From: Lachnospiraceae bacterium | GTDB lineage: Bacteria > Bacillota > Clostridia > Lachnospirales > Lachnospiraceae | Assembly: GCA_021201095.1 (NCBI GenBank) | Contig: JAJQFO010000346.1 | Coordinates: 2,118-43,482 of the forward strand | Length of the DNA stretch: 41,365 bases | Direction of reading: 5' to 3' | Shown: positions 8,742 to 17,224 of the stretch, piece by piece | How positions within the stretch are numbered: the first letter of the stretch is position 1 | Layout: each line of letters opens with the position of its first letter | Position numbers and translations under genes: made by a program | Notes under the pieces: generated by a model | The model's database searches: none | Seen by the model: only the letters and a program-made list of their open reading frames with translations | Told to the model about the DNA's origin: nothing

Positions 8742-10463
8742 TTACAGGTTCAGTGCATCAAGCCGAGCCTCAATGGAGCGGCTGCGCTCATCGAAGAGCA
8801 GCTCTTTGTTATAGCGGTAGTAGCGTTCACATTCGTATTGCTGCAGGAAACGGACGCTATAGTAATCGCTGTTCAGGTTTGTGATAAACAGGACAGCTTC
8901 CTGTCCATTGCCAAAGGCGGCTTCGATAAAATCAAAGGCATGCTCCAACTGCTCACCGGCTGCGTCGAAACTCGCATCCAGTACATCCTGGCTGTGTTCA
9001 AATTGCGCCTGAATCCGGCTCCAGGCATCCTGCGTGCCGCTGATGTCTGCATTTTGCAGCATTTCCCGATAAGCCTCGAGCTGTTCTGCGACCTGTCGGC
9101 AGCGGCGGTCTTCCTCACGGGTAAGCAGCCCGGCTGTTTTTTTCTGTTCGTATTCTTTTGAAAATTCCGCGATCCGATCGGCCACACAGGCACAGGCGCG
9201 GTTTTTTTTGTCTTCCAGGTTATCTGTATCTGAAAGGGCAGATTGCTTTGCTGTTTGCTCTGCAGGCTTTACTGGAAGCTTTTCATCTTGTCTGTCGGAC
9301 TGGTCGGTCGGATTCGATTCAAATGCAGCTGCTCCGGATGCAACTGCTTCGGATGCAACTGCTCCGGATGCATCCGATCCAAACGCATCCGAGCCCTCTG
9401 GCAGAAGCGTTTGACCTTCGCTGAGCATTGTTCCCTTCAGCAGCTTCAGCTGCTCATACAGCAGAAGATTTCTTTCATCTTCCCTGATTTGTGCGGCAAA
9501 GCGGACCTGGCAGCGGGAAAACAGCAGGTGGATCAGGCTGACGCGCTCATCAAAAGATGCGTGGGCTGTCTTTTTGAGCAGTCCTTCACTGATCCTGCCT
9601 TCCAGTACGGCGTCCAGCTGATAATCGGTCTGGTACTTTCGGTACAGATCCAGATAATTGGCGAAATCCTTTGCTACCATTTCATGCTGGATATACTGAG
9701 CAACGACCTCGCGGTCCATATCTTTCCCCAGAGTTTCATAGACCTTCAGCATGGTTGACAGATCCTCCCAACCGCGCGGCGTGGCAAATTTTCGCCCATC
9801 CACAGTTGTTTCCATTTTGTAGAAGCTGCCCGGACGGACATCGAGATAAGAAATCACGGCCGGGTGCACCTGTTCCTTTAATGCATATTCTTTCCAGACT
9901 GTGTAATCGGGCTCGACGTCGATCTTCTTTACACGATCCATGGTTACAACGTCAAAATCCCGGACCGATTTATTGTATTCAGGAGGATTGCCTGCGGCGA
10001 CGATCAGCCAGCCATTCGGAACTTCATGACTGCCAAAGGTTTTGCACTGCAGAAACTGCAGCATCGCGGGGGCAAGCGTTTCCGACACACAGTTGATTTC
10101 ATCGATAAACAAAATCCCTTCCCGCAGTCCCGTCGTCTCCATCTTTTTGTAGATGGATGAGACAATCTCACTCATCGTATATTCAGTCACCGAAAATTCC
10201 CGGCCGTCAAACGCCTGCTTCGAGATGAACGGCAGACCGATCGCGCTCTGGCGGGTGTGATGAGTGATGGAATAGGAGACCAGCCCGATTCTGCATTCCC
10301 GGGCAATCTGCTCCATGATCTGCGTTTTTCCGATGCCCGGTGCGCCGATCAGCAGCACCGGCCGCTGACGAATCCGGGGAATCACATATTCTCCGGATTC
10401 ATCCTTCAGAAGATACGCTTCGATGGTATCCTTGATTTCTTTTTTTGCACGTTTGATATTCAT
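8742..10463 (-). CDS. MoxR-type AAA+ ATPase
   Basis: AAA+ ATPase (573 aa) with Walker A GAPGIGKT (40-47), Walker B ILFIDE (117-122) and the sensor region LIVAAGNPPEYN. MoxR/RavA proteins remodel or activate client proteins together with a VWA partner, here the minus-strand VWA-like gene 2 kb downstream. A poorly conserved Ala/Ser/Glu-rich linker (GSDASGAVASEAVASG) separates the ATPase half from a helical C-terminal region with EEDRRCRQVAEQLEAY-type coiled coil. Start ATG 10463 has GGAGAAAGG 8 bp upstream; an in-frame start at 10571 would add a His-rich stretch and is rejected. The client is unknown. Confidence 0.87.
   Translation of the reverse strand: MNIKRAKKEIKDTIEAYLLKDESGEYVIPRIRQRPVLLIGAPGIGKTQIMEQIARECRIGLVSYSITHHTRQSAIGLPFISKQAFDGREFSVTEYTMSEIVSSIYKKMETTGLREGILFIDEINCVSETLAPAMLQFLQCKTFGSHEVPNGWLIVAAGNPPEYNKSVRDFDVVTMDRVKKIDVEPDYTVWKEYALKEQVHPAVISYLDVRPGSFYKMETTVDGRKFATPRGWEDLSTMLKVYETLGKDMDREVVAQYIQHEMVAKDFANYLDLYRKYQTDYQLDAVLEGRISEGLLKKTAHASFDERVSLIHLLFSRCQVRFAAQIREDERNLLLYEQLKLLKGTMLSEGQTLLPEGSDAFGSDASGAVASEAVASGAAAFESNPTDQSDRQDEKLPVKPAEQTAKQSALSDTDNLEDKKNRACACVADRIAEFSKEYEQKKTAGLLTREEDRRCRQVAEQLEAYREMLQNADISGTQDAWSRIQAQFEHSQDVLDASFDAAGEQLEHAFDFIEAAFGNGQEAVLFITNLNSDYYSVRFLQQYECERYYRYNKELLFDERSRSIEARLDALNL
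9331..9380 (-). repeat. 15-bp in-frame repeat inside the MoxR gene
   Basis: Three near-copies of TCCGGATGCAACTGC (plus strand) that encode the Ala/Ser-rich linker of the ATPase. Confidence 0.6.
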
Positions 10464-10586
10464 AATGAGGCCTTTCTCCAGAATCTCTGATAGCTGTCGA
10501 CATATAGGTAGATGGTATTGTAGATGTAAATGCTGATGTAAATGCAACAGTGAATGCCAGCTGTGAATCAAAGCAATATATTCATC

Positions 10587-10615
10587 AATATATCAAAGAC
10601 ACAGCTGCGTTTCAA
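10587..10615 (-). promoter_or_regulatory. Promoter for the MoxR gene
   Basis: On the minus strand TTGAAA (10615-10610), 17-bp spacer, TATATT (10592-10587). The -35 box overlaps the stop of the shikimate kinase-like gene, so the ATPase can be transcribed independently of it. Confidence 0.5.
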
Positions 10616-11157
10616 TTTACCTTAATATCAGGCAGCAGAGAGGATTTTTCCGAACATCTGGCAAGCTGTAGCCGTATATTTTCTGCTGCTTCCGCGATAC
10701 CGATACGGGAAACATCTACTGTGATATCCGCGTATTTTTCATAGAGCGGAACGCGCTCAGCGTAAAGGCCGCTGAGAGTCTGTCCGGGCTGTGTGGGCAC
10801 CCCGCGCTTCGTCAGATCACCGAGCCTGTGCGCAAGCTCCCCGCAGCTGACTTGCAGGTAAACGATTTTTCCGATGGAATGCAGATGCTCCATCGCGCGT
10901 GGTCCGTAGACGACGCTGCCTCCGGTGGCGATGACGCTGTGCGTGGCAGTAATCCTGGCATTGACGCATTCTTCAATTTCCAAAAAGCCTTCCCGGCCGC
11001 GGGATTCGATAATCTGCCAGAGTAGCATACCCTCTGCCTTCTGGATCAGAAGATCCGAATCAATAAAATCATAGCCCAGCACCTTAGCGAGAACAATGCC
11101 GACCGTACTTTTTCCGGCGCCCGGCATGCCGATTAACGTAATATTGTCAGATGACAT
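10612..11157 (-). CDS. aroK: Shikimate kinase-like P-loop kinase
   Basis: Small kinase (181 aa) of the shikimate kinase family, which phosphorylates shikimate in the chorismate pathway. Visible are the P-loop GMPGAGKST (10-18), the DSD substrate motif (33-35), and the lid/R-PLY signature RVPLYEKYAD. Two usual substrate contacts differ: the FRxxE motif reads FLEIE (58-62), losing the arginine, and the GGG loop reads GGS (79-81). These changes could mean a different substrate or a weakened enzyme. No other aro gene is nearby; the upstream gene on the same strand is a small membrane exporter 85 bp away. The family is secure; shikimate as substrate is only probable. Confidence 0.82.
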   Translation of the reverse strand: MSSDNITLIGMPGAGKSTVGIVLAKVLGYDFIDSDLLIQKAEGMLLWQIIESRGREGFLEIEECVNARITATHSVIATGGSVVYGPRAMEHLHSIGKIVYLQVSCGELAHRLGDLTKRGVPTQPGQTLSGLYAERVPLYEKYADITVDVSRIGIAEAAENIRLQLARCSEKSSLLPDIKVN

Positions 11158-11242
11158 GGTATACTCCTATGTAATGGTTTTACCTATGTTCAATCGCGAC
11201 GGATTACTGTCTGGAAAGACAGCGCATTGTTATTTGGCTGCA

Positions 11243-11719
11243 TTATCCGAAAAACAGTCCGATCGCTCCCAGCAGTCCGTTGCTCGCAAGTCCCATGATC
11301 ACTCCGGCGAGAAGTACGCCCAGCATAACTGCAAGAGTGGTAGACTTAAAATTCATCTTTAAAATACTGGCCGCTAACGTGCCGGTCCAGGCTCCGGTAC
11401 CGGGAAGCGGAATTCCTACGAAAAGAAGCAGCGCGACGAAAAGTCCCCGGCCCGCTTTGGCTTGCAGCTTCTGGCCGCCCTTTTCTCCTTTTTCCAGAAG
11501 AAAGGTAAAGAGCTTTCCGATCAGCGGCTTATCCTGCCCCCACTCGAGCACCCTGCGCGCAAACAGGTAGATAAATGGAACCGGCAGCATATTTCCGATG
11601 ATGGCCACGATATAGGTAGGCAGGGTCGGAAGACCGAACAGTACGCCGTAGGGGATCGCCCCGCGCAGTTCGATGATGGGAAGCATGGAAATCAAAAATA
11701 CAATCAGATAGCTTTTCAT
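11243..11719 (-). CDS. Small multidrug export family membrane protein (COG2426)
   Basis: 158-aa membrane protein matching the Sm_multidrug_ex family: hydrophobic N terminus, the conserved ELRGAIPYG motif (about residues 18-26), a central basic/Gly loop (LLEKGEKGGQKLQAKAGRG) and the PLPGTGAWTG turn. About four helices. The true function of the family is poorly defined; ELRG and PGTGAWTG resemble membrane re-entrant motifs of DedA-like transporters. Start ATG 11719 has AAGGAG upstream. It likely heads a two-gene unit with the kinase downstream. Confidence 0.85.
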   Translation of the reverse strand: MKSYLIVFLISMLPIIELRGAIPYGVLFGLPTLPTYIVAIIGNMLPVPFIYLFARRVLEWGQDKPLIGKLFTFLLEKGEKGGQKLQAKAGRGLFVALLLFVGIPLPGTGAWTGTLAASILKMNFKSTTLAVMLGVLLAGVIMGLASNGLLGAIGLFFG

Positions 11720-11754
11720 AATGAAGATGACTCCTTGATAAAAATATTTTTTTC

Positions 11755-11855
11755 ATTGCGCGGCTACCATTACATGTCCGTGCTCGCAGGGCGAGAATGG
11801 ACGAAGGCTGCGCCAATCGCTATGCGATTTTTTATTGCGCGGCTACCATTATACA
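11755..11855. repeat. Direct repeat pair flanking a hairpin
   Basis: ATTGCGCGGCTACCATTA occurs at 11755-11772 and 11834-11851. Between the copies lie a nested hairpin (GTCC-CTCGC/GCGAG-GGAC) and ATCGC-TAT-GCGAT followed by six T. This fills most of the 330-bp gap between the exporter gene and the HAD gene. It resembles a small mobile or recombined repeat; identity unknown. Confidence 0.55.
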
Positions 11856-11947
11856 GGAAAGACAAAAATTATAACACCCTTTTTTTATTAAATTTTAAAG
11901 AGAAGCTGTGTCAAGGAATCAGGTGCTGCAGAAACTGAAACCATCAC

Positions 11948-11976
11948 TTGCATCGCAGATGCTTTTCTATTATAAT
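11948..11976 (+). promoter_or_regulatory. Promoter for the HAD phosphatase gene
   Basis: TTGCAT (11948-11953), 17-bp spacer, TATAAT (11971-11976), 75 bp before the start. Confidence 0.6.
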
Positions 11977-12051
11977 CAAACCGCTGCGTATCTGGACTTA
12001 TCATGCGAAGACGGACATGTAGCAAAAGAATACCTGTGAGGAGAAAAATTG

Positions 12052-12735
12052 ATGAAGCACTATGAGTATATTTTATTTGATCTGGACGGTACTCTGACAG
12101 AGTCAGGCACGGGGATTATCAATTCGGTCCTCTATGCATTGAAAAAGAATGGGATTGAGGAGTCAGACCGCGAAAAGCTGCGGGCTTTTGTCGGTCCGCC
12201 CCTGTCGGAGTCTTTTCAGAGATTTTACGGTATGTCGAAGGAGCAGTCGCTCCATATGGTGGATGATTATCGGGAATATTATCTTGAGCGCGGCTGGAAG
12301 GAAAATTTTGTTTACGAAGGGATTCCACAGGTATTGGAGACGCTGCGCGGGCAGGGCAGGAAGCTGATTGTTGCGACATCCAAGCCGGAGGAAACTTCCA
12401 AAAGGATACTTACTTATTTTCAATTGGATGGCTATTTTGAACTGATTGCCGGGGCAACGATGGGAGAAGGCAGGAATAAGAAGGGGGAGGTCATCGCCTA
12501 TGCATTGTCGCAGATTATGGAAAAAGAGCGGAAGTCCATTGATACAGCGCGGATGCTCATGGTGGGCGATCGCTTGAATGACGTGGATGGAGCGAGAGAG
12601 AACGGCCTTTCCTGTGTCGGCGTTTTGTACGGTTATGGGTCGCAAAAGGAGCTCGAAGAGGCCGGAGCGCTTGCTATCTGTCCGGAGGTGAGGAACCTGC
12701 CGGATGTGATTGCGGCTCTGGAAGGTCGGGAATAA
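12052..12735 (+). CDS. HAD-family hydrolase, phosphoglycolate phosphatase-like
   Basis: Cytoplasmic HAD phosphatase of 227 aa. Motif I DLDGTLTESG with the nucleophile and general acid Asp pair lies near residue 9, motif II is the VATSK region, and motif IV VGDRLNDVDGARENG coordinates magnesium. A C1-type helical cap lies between motifs I and II (FYGMSKEQSLHMVDDYR). This fits Gph/PpaX-like enzymes that hydrolyse small phosphate esters or pyrophosphate; the substrate is not readable. ATG 12052 is used rather than TTG 12049 because GAGGAG is then 7 bp away. It converges with the histidine kinase gene. Confidence 0.9.
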   Translation: MKHYEYILFDLDGTLTESGTGIINSVLYALKKNGIEESDREKLRAFVGPPLSESFQRFYGMSKEQSLHMVDDYREYYLERGWKENFVYEGIPQVLETLRGQGRKLIVATSKPEETSKRILTYFQLDGYFELIAGATMGEGRNKKGEVIAYALSQIMEKERKSIDTARMLMVGDRLNDVDGARENGLSCVGVLYGYGSQKELEEAGALAICPEVRNLPDVIAALEGRE

Positions 12736-12752
12736 TTGCTGGCTTCCAGCAA
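12736..12752. terminator. Hairpin between convergent genes
   Basis: TTGCTGG-CTT-CCAGCAA, 7-bp stem with 3-nt loop in the 46-bp gap between the HAD and histidine kinase genes. It could serve both strands, although T-runs are poor. Confidence 0.45.
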
Positions 12753-12781
12753 ACTTAAATGATGGATACACTCAGAAATGT

Positions 12782-14110
12782 TCATTTCGCAATCGGCATC
12801 AGAACGTTGAGTGAGAATTCATTTCCTTCCGTATCGTACGCCACGGTTCCGCCATATTTTGCCGCGGCTTCCCGAATGCTTTCCAGACCATACCCATGAG
12901 CGCTGCTGTCCTTTTTGGAGGTCAGCAGCGTTCTGCCGTCATAGTGCAGTTTACCTTCATAATAATTGTGAAAACGCATAATCAGGAGCTCCTCGGAGAC
13001 TCCGATTTTAATGCTGATTTCTTTCATGTTCACATATTCCAGCTGTTCGGTCGCTTCGATGGCGTTGTCCATGGCATTTCCAAAAATGACGCAGAGATCT
13101 GTCACCTGAATGAATTCGATCTGCCGCGCGTCAATATAGGGGATCAGCCGGATGCCTTTTTGCTGGCATTCACACATCCGCTCGGAGAGCAGAATATCCA
13201 GAATGCGGCTGCCGGTTTTCTGCATGCATTCGTAGGCCTCGATTTCCTGACGCATCGCCTGGACAGAAGCATTCACCTCTCTGGTATTCATCGTTTCCAT
13301 CGCGGTCAGGTAATGCTTCAGGTCGTGATACCTGCGGTTGATGGCGTCAATGGACGCGATCTGAGCCGTGTATTGCTGCTGCCTTTTCTCCATGAGAATC
13401 TGTTTTTGCAGTAATTCGCTGCGTTCGATCTGTGCGGCAGCCATGCGGCCGGCGGAGATGATTTCGAATTCGGAACAGGCGAGAATCGCCAGCTGCAGGA
13501 ATTCCAGCTGCAGCCATTGCGGCCAGTTTAGTGTGCCAAGCCAGGAAAATACGGACTGGCGGGCAGCGACATACAGCACCAGAGGAAACACAAAGCCGAT
13601 CATCTGAGCGGCAGTAATATCCAGCTTCTCAAAATTTTCCGTTTCTTTTCGCATCCAGAGGGTGCTTGGCACCAGAAGAATAAAATAGAGAATGGAACAG
13701 AGCCAGGCAGAAGCAATATCAGAAATTTCAGATGGAAATTTTGCCAGAAGGAAGTTCAGAAATGCATCCCGGCAGAGCAGACGGCAGAATTCCATTCCCA
13801 GTCCGAACGGACAGATCCGAAAAACTGCTTTGGGCAGCGAGATGCTGCAGACCAGCCAGACAAAAGCAATGCACAGGCACATATATAGCGGAAAATAAAT
13901 TGCGATCCTGCAATTTCTCAGATGAAGAACAATGACGGCAGCAAAAAATACAGCCAGAGCTGTCGATCTTTTTGCCCTGCTGAAATTTCGGGCAGGAAGG
14001 GAGTGGATGTATAGAAAAAAGCAGAGCAGTTCCGATGCACATTGCATGAGGTTGAGCGCCGGATGGCTTTTGAAAAGTGCGGCGGCCTGATCCATATATT
14101 CTACAACCAT
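12782..14110 (-). CDS. GHKL-type sensor histidine kinase (AgrC/VirS-like)
   Basis: Membrane sensor of the AgrC/ComD class: about six hydrophobic helices in residues 20-220, a coiled linker, then the kinase core with phospho-acceptor His262 in YHDLKHYL, N-box GNAMDNAIEA and G-box HGYGLESIREAA. It would phosphorylate the LytTR regulator encoded 94 bp upstream in the same unit. Start ATG 14110 is preceded by AAGGAAG; an in-frame ATG at 14155 lacks a ribosome site. No peptide pheromone or AgrB-like processing gene is nearby, so the input may be a small molecule linked to the divergent flavin reductase. That link is inference. Confidence 0.92.
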   Translation of the reverse strand: MVVEYMDQAAALFKSHPALNLMQCASELLCFFLYIHSLPARNFSRAKRSTALAVFFAAVIVLHLRNCRIAIYFPLYMCLCIAFVWLVCSISLPKAVFRICPFGLGMEFCRLLCRDAFLNFLLAKFPSEISDIASAWLCSILYFILLVPSTLWMRKETENFEKLDITAAQMIGFVFPLVLYVAARQSVFSWLGTLNWPQWLQLEFLQLAILACSEFEIISAGRMAAAQIERSELLQKQILMEKRQQQYTAQIASIDAINRRYHDLKHYLTAMETMNTREVNASVQAMRQEIEAYECMQKTGSRILDILLSERMCECQQKGIRLIPYIDARQIEFIQVTDLCVIFGNAMDNAIEATEQLEYVNMKEISIKIGVSEELLIMRFHNYYEGKLHYDGRTLLTSKKDSSAHGYGLESIREAAAKYGGTVAYDTEGNEFSLNVLMPIAK

Positions 14111-14204
14111 TATTTTCTTCCTTTCTGGCAGCGCGTCAGACATTTTACAATACAAAAAGAGTCAGGCTGGATCATTGCCTGCTCTGCGACATGAGTGCCT
14201 TGAT

Positions 14205-14912
14205 TTACAGCATACGCCCCCGGTAGTTTGTAAGCGTCTGCATAAATTCTTTTTTGCGGTATTTACTGATCGGCAGCTTCTGCCCGTCTACGGTCACATC
14301 GGTGGGACTGATATTCTGGATATGGTTCAGGTTGACCAGGCAGGATTTGTGGCAGCGGAAAAATGGCTCCTGCTCCAGCCTGTCTTCAATCGAGGCAAGC
14401 GTCTCAGAAGAGACGATCGGCTCCTGGTTTTTCCTGTGAAGGATGGTCTGCTTGTGCAGTGCTTCAATATAAGTCACCTGCTGAATCGGACAGCACACCT
14501 CATCGCGGCCGTGTTTTACGGTCAGGAAACGCGGTGTATTGGTTTCGATTTTCCGGATGACCCGGTCGAGGCAGGAGCAGAAAACCGGATAGCGGATGGG
14601 TTTTACGAGAAAATCTGCGGCGTCCACAGAGTAACCTTCCAGCGCGTACTGGATCATGCGGGTGACAAACAGAAGCTGTACCTGCTCATCAAACTGACGC
14701 AAAGCCCGGGCGGTTCGGATGCCGTCGATGTATTTCATCTCAATGTCGAGAAAAATCAGGTCGAGCTTTTTCGGATAATTTTCCAGAAAGTACATTCCGT
14801 CCTCAAAGAAGAAATATTCTGCTTCCATTCCTTTTTTCTGAAAATAGCTGTCCGCGTATTCTTTCAGGCGGCTGCGCTCCGCCGCTTCGTCCTCTACAAT
14901 CGCTATGCGCAT
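14205..14912 (-). CDS. LytTR-family response regulator
   Basis: 235-aa response regulator. The receiver domain carries the acidic pair Glu8/Asp9, phospho-acceptor Asp56 in LIFLDIEMK and the switch Lys in FLVKPIRYPVF. The C-terminal LytTR DNA-binding domain (about 135-235) includes VTYIEALHKQT and FFRCHKSCLVNLNHI. LytTR proteins bind pairs of direct repeats about 21-22 bp apart; such a pair lies at 15062-15092 before the divergently transcribed flavin reductase. Start ATG 14912 has AGGGAG upstream. It is the first gene of the two-component unit. Confidence 0.93.
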   Translation of the reverse strand: MRIAIVEDEAAERSRLKEYADSYFQKKGMEAEYFFFEDGMYFLENYPKKLDLIFLDIEMKYIDGIRTARALRQFDEQVQLLFVTRMIQYALEGYSVDAADFLVKPIRYPVFCSCLDRVIRKIETNTPRFLTVKHGRDEVCCPIQQVTYIEALHKQTILHRKNQEPIVSSETLASIEDRLEQEPFFRCHKSCLVNLNHIQNISPTDVTVDGQKLPISKYRKKEFMQTLTNYRGRML

Positions 14913-14933
14913 AATGTCTCCCTATCCGTGTGA

Positions 14934-14964
14934 TTTTAGAGCTATATTCGGTGAGTCTCTAAAA
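14934..14964. promoter_or_regulatory. Inverted repeat upstream of the LytTR gene
   Basis: TTTTAGAG (14934-14941) and CTCTAAAA (14957-14964) are perfect inverted 8-bp arms 15 bp apart, 22 bp before the regulator start. It could be an operator or a leader stem. Confidence 0.4.
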
Positions 14965-15061
14965 CGTGATCCGCAGTGTTGCTAACGCTTTATCCATGGT
15001 GCATTTAAAGCACACTGTATGTTGTGACAAGAAAACGCCATAATAAAGGTTCTTTTGATAA

Positions 15062-15092
15062 TCCAGTTGTCCCGATTTCAGGTCCAGTTGTC
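15062..15092 (+). promoter_or_regulatory. Candidate LytTR operator: direct repeat pair
   Basis: TCCAGTTGTC occurs at 15062-15071 and again, identically, at 15083-15092: a 21-bp period, close to two helical turns. Each copy has the GTT core and layout expected of LytTR half-sites. It ends 8 bp before a weak -35 region. Confidence 0.6.
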
Positions 15093-15100
15093 GGATTTTC

Positions 15101-15129
15101 ATCTGTTTTTCGATGGCTTGTGGTATGAT
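15101..15129 (+). promoter_or_regulatory. Activator-dependent-looking promoter of the flavin reductase
   Basis: A good -10 TATGAT (15124-15129) is paired with a poor -35 ATCTGT at 17 bp. A strong -10, weak -35 and adjacent upstream direct repeats are the usual layout of an activated promoter. Confidence 0.45.
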
Positions 15130-15167
15130 TATAACAAATATACCTGAATGGGGAAAGGAGATTTTTT

Positions 15168-17165
15168 ATGAAAAAGTCAGAAAAGACGATTTCGAGACGT
15201 GATTTTCTGCGCGGCGCGACAGCAGGGGCAGTATCCTTTGCTGCGGCAGGCATGTTCGGCGGCCTGGTACATGCGGAAGAGAGCAGCAGCAGTGACGCGA
15301 TTTATACACCGGGTACCTACACCGCTACGGCGATGGGAATCGGCGCAGTCACGGTCACGATGACGTTTGACGAGACCAGCATCACGGAGGTCGTGGTGGA
15401 TGTTTCCAACGAGACGGAGACGATCGGACAGCTGTACGGAGAAACACTGCAGGAAGCTCTGATGGAAGCGCAGTCTGCAGAGATCGACGGCGTCAGCGGC
15501 GCGACGGTTACCTCAGATGCGGTAAAGGAAGCGGCTGCAAACTGCATCGCGCAGGCGATGGGAGTCGCGGAGGCTCTTGATGCGACGAGCGAGGAAGCAG
15601 AGTCCGGCTCCTGGAAGGATGCTCCGGCTGCGGTGGATGACAGCGAGATCGTCGAGAGCTATGACGCAGATGTTGTGGTAGTCGGCCATGGCTACGCCGG
15701 TCTGAATGCCTGCCGCTATCTGGCTGCGCAGGGAGTCAGCGTGATTCTGATCGAGTCTCAGTCCGAGGACAGCTACCAGGCAATGGGTAATGAAGCAGGT
15801 ACGCCGAACGCGTCTGCACTGCTGGAACTGGGCGTACCGGAGATTGATCCGATCGAATATTACAACAACTGGATGGTAAACTCCGGGTATCAGGCGAACC
15901 CGGGTCTGGTGATGAAATTTTGTCAGAACTCCGGTGAGGCGATGGACGAATATCTGTCTGTACTTTCTGAAGAAGATATGTCCTATATGACGACCGCGTT
16001 TTATCCGCCGACAGAGCATCAGATGTCTTCCATCGGTGCATACAAATTCTGGCCGAGCACCTGCAGCTTCTACAGCTCTGAGTGCAACCAGACCTATATC
16101 CATCAGAAAAACCGCGAGAAGGCGATTGAGGACGGCGCGACATTTATGTTCTCCACAGAGGCGCAGCAGCTGGTGATGGAGGATGATGAGGTCGCAGGTC
16201 TGATCGCGACCAACGCGGACGGGGATTATATCAAATTCAACTGCAAGGCAGTCATTCTGGCTACCGGCGGTTTCGGCGCAAACTCTCAGATGCAGCAGGA
16301 TCTGCTGACCGACCTGGGCGGCTGCCTGACACCGGACGAGTCCTTCTCTGTACTGATGGATTCCGACGGACGCGGCATTCAGATGGGCTACTGGGTTGGC
16401 GCTAAGCTGGATTCCCTGGGCATCCCGACCATGAACGGCAAGCATTATCATCCGGGCTATCCGCAGGGCGTATGGCTGGATGCGGATGGCAAGCGCTACT
16501 GCAATGAGTACTGGGGACCGATCGAGTTCCGCGGCCGTCCGGCACTGCAGATGCAGCGCAGCTTCTATGCGTTCTATGATTCCAAGCTGACTGAGTACCT
16601 GGCTTATTCGGTACCGTCCCATGGCTCAACCTATGCGGATGAGGACAATATCGCAAGCGTAGAGGAGGAGCTGGCAAACGCGCTGGCTGCCGGCAGCGAG
16701 GGCGTACAGGGCAATGACCTGAGCGCTACCTATATCCGCTACGGAGCAGAGACGCTGGACGAGCTGCTTGACATGGTTTGCTCCGATGATACGGTAAAAG
16801 CGAACATCAAGGCGTCCATCGAGCGCTATAACGAACTCTGCGAGGCAGGCTCTGATGAAGATTTTGGCCGCGAGAGCGAGCTGATGTTCCCGGTCAAGGA
16901 AGGCCCGTTCTACTGCGACATCAAGGTGCCGGATATCGGCTGGATGATGTGCACCTGCGGCGGTCTGGTTATCAACGCAGAGCAGCAGGTTCTCAATGAT
17001 TACTACAAGCCGATCAAGGGCCTGTTCGCGTCAGGCAACTGCGCAAGCGGACGTTTCGGAACTGAGTATTTCACCCCGACGCCGGGCGTGAGCCTTGGTA
17101 CCGCTATCACGCTGGGACGCGAGTGCGGGAAATCTGTAGAGAAATTCCTGAACGGGGAGCTTTGA
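15168..17165 (+). CDS. Tat-exported FMN/FAD reductase of the fumarate/urocanate reductase family
   Basis: Secreted flavoprotein (665 aa). A twin-arginine signal (SRRDFLRG, 9-16) with hydrophobic stretch and AEE cleavage region is followed by an FMN-binding domain whose SGAT motif (110-113) is the covalent FMN site used by the ApbE transferase. A linker then leads to a FAD_binding_2 domain opening with GHGYAG (173-178) and ending CGGLVINAE and FTPTPGVSLGTAITLGRECG. Such proteins use an external organic electron acceptor for anaerobic respiration; the acceptor (fumarate, urocanate, cinnamate-like or other) cannot be told from this sequence. Start ATG 15168 has AAAGGAG. It is divergent from the two-component pair and probably under its control. 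Confidence 0.92.
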   Translation: MKKSEKTISRRDFLRGATAGAVSFAAAGMFGGLVHAEESSSSDAIYTPGTYTATAMGIGAVTVTMTFDETSITEVVVDVSNETETIGQLYGETLQEALMEAQSAEIDGVSGATVTSDAVKEAAANCIAQAMGVAEALDATSEEAESGSWKDAPAAVDDSEIVESYDADVVVVGHGYAGLNACRYLAAQGVSVILIESQSEDSYQAMGNEAGTPNASALLELGVPEIDPIEYYNNWMVNSGYQANPGLVMKFCQNSGEAMDEYLSVLSEEDMSYMTTAFYPPTEHQMSSIGAYKFWPSTCSFYSSECNQTYIHQKNREKAIEDGATFMFSTEAQQLVMEDDEVAGLIATNADGDYIKFNCKAVILATGGFGANSQMQQDLLTDLGGCLTPDESFSVLMDSDGRGIQMGYWVGAKLDSLGIPTMNGKHYHPGYPQGVWLDADGKRYCNEYWGPIEFRGRPALQMQRSFYAFYDSKLTEYLAYSVPSHGSTYADEDNIASVEEELANALAAGSEGVQGNDLSATYIRYGAETLDELLDMVCSDDTVKANIKASIERYNELCEAGSDEDFGRESELMFPVKEGPFYCDIKVPDIGWMMCTCGGLVINAEQQVLNDYYKPIKGLFASGNCASGRFGTEYFTPTPGVSLGTAITLGRECGKSVEKFLNGEL

Positions 17166-17224
17166 TCTGAGCAGTAAAATAATAAAAGGCGCAGGGGACA
17201 ATCGCATCCTCTGCGCATAAAGAG

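Noticed and set aside
15513-16622. Long minus-strand open frame (369 codons) inside the flavin reductase
   Set aside because: Antisense shadow of a strongly conserved gene, with no ribosome site or family match.
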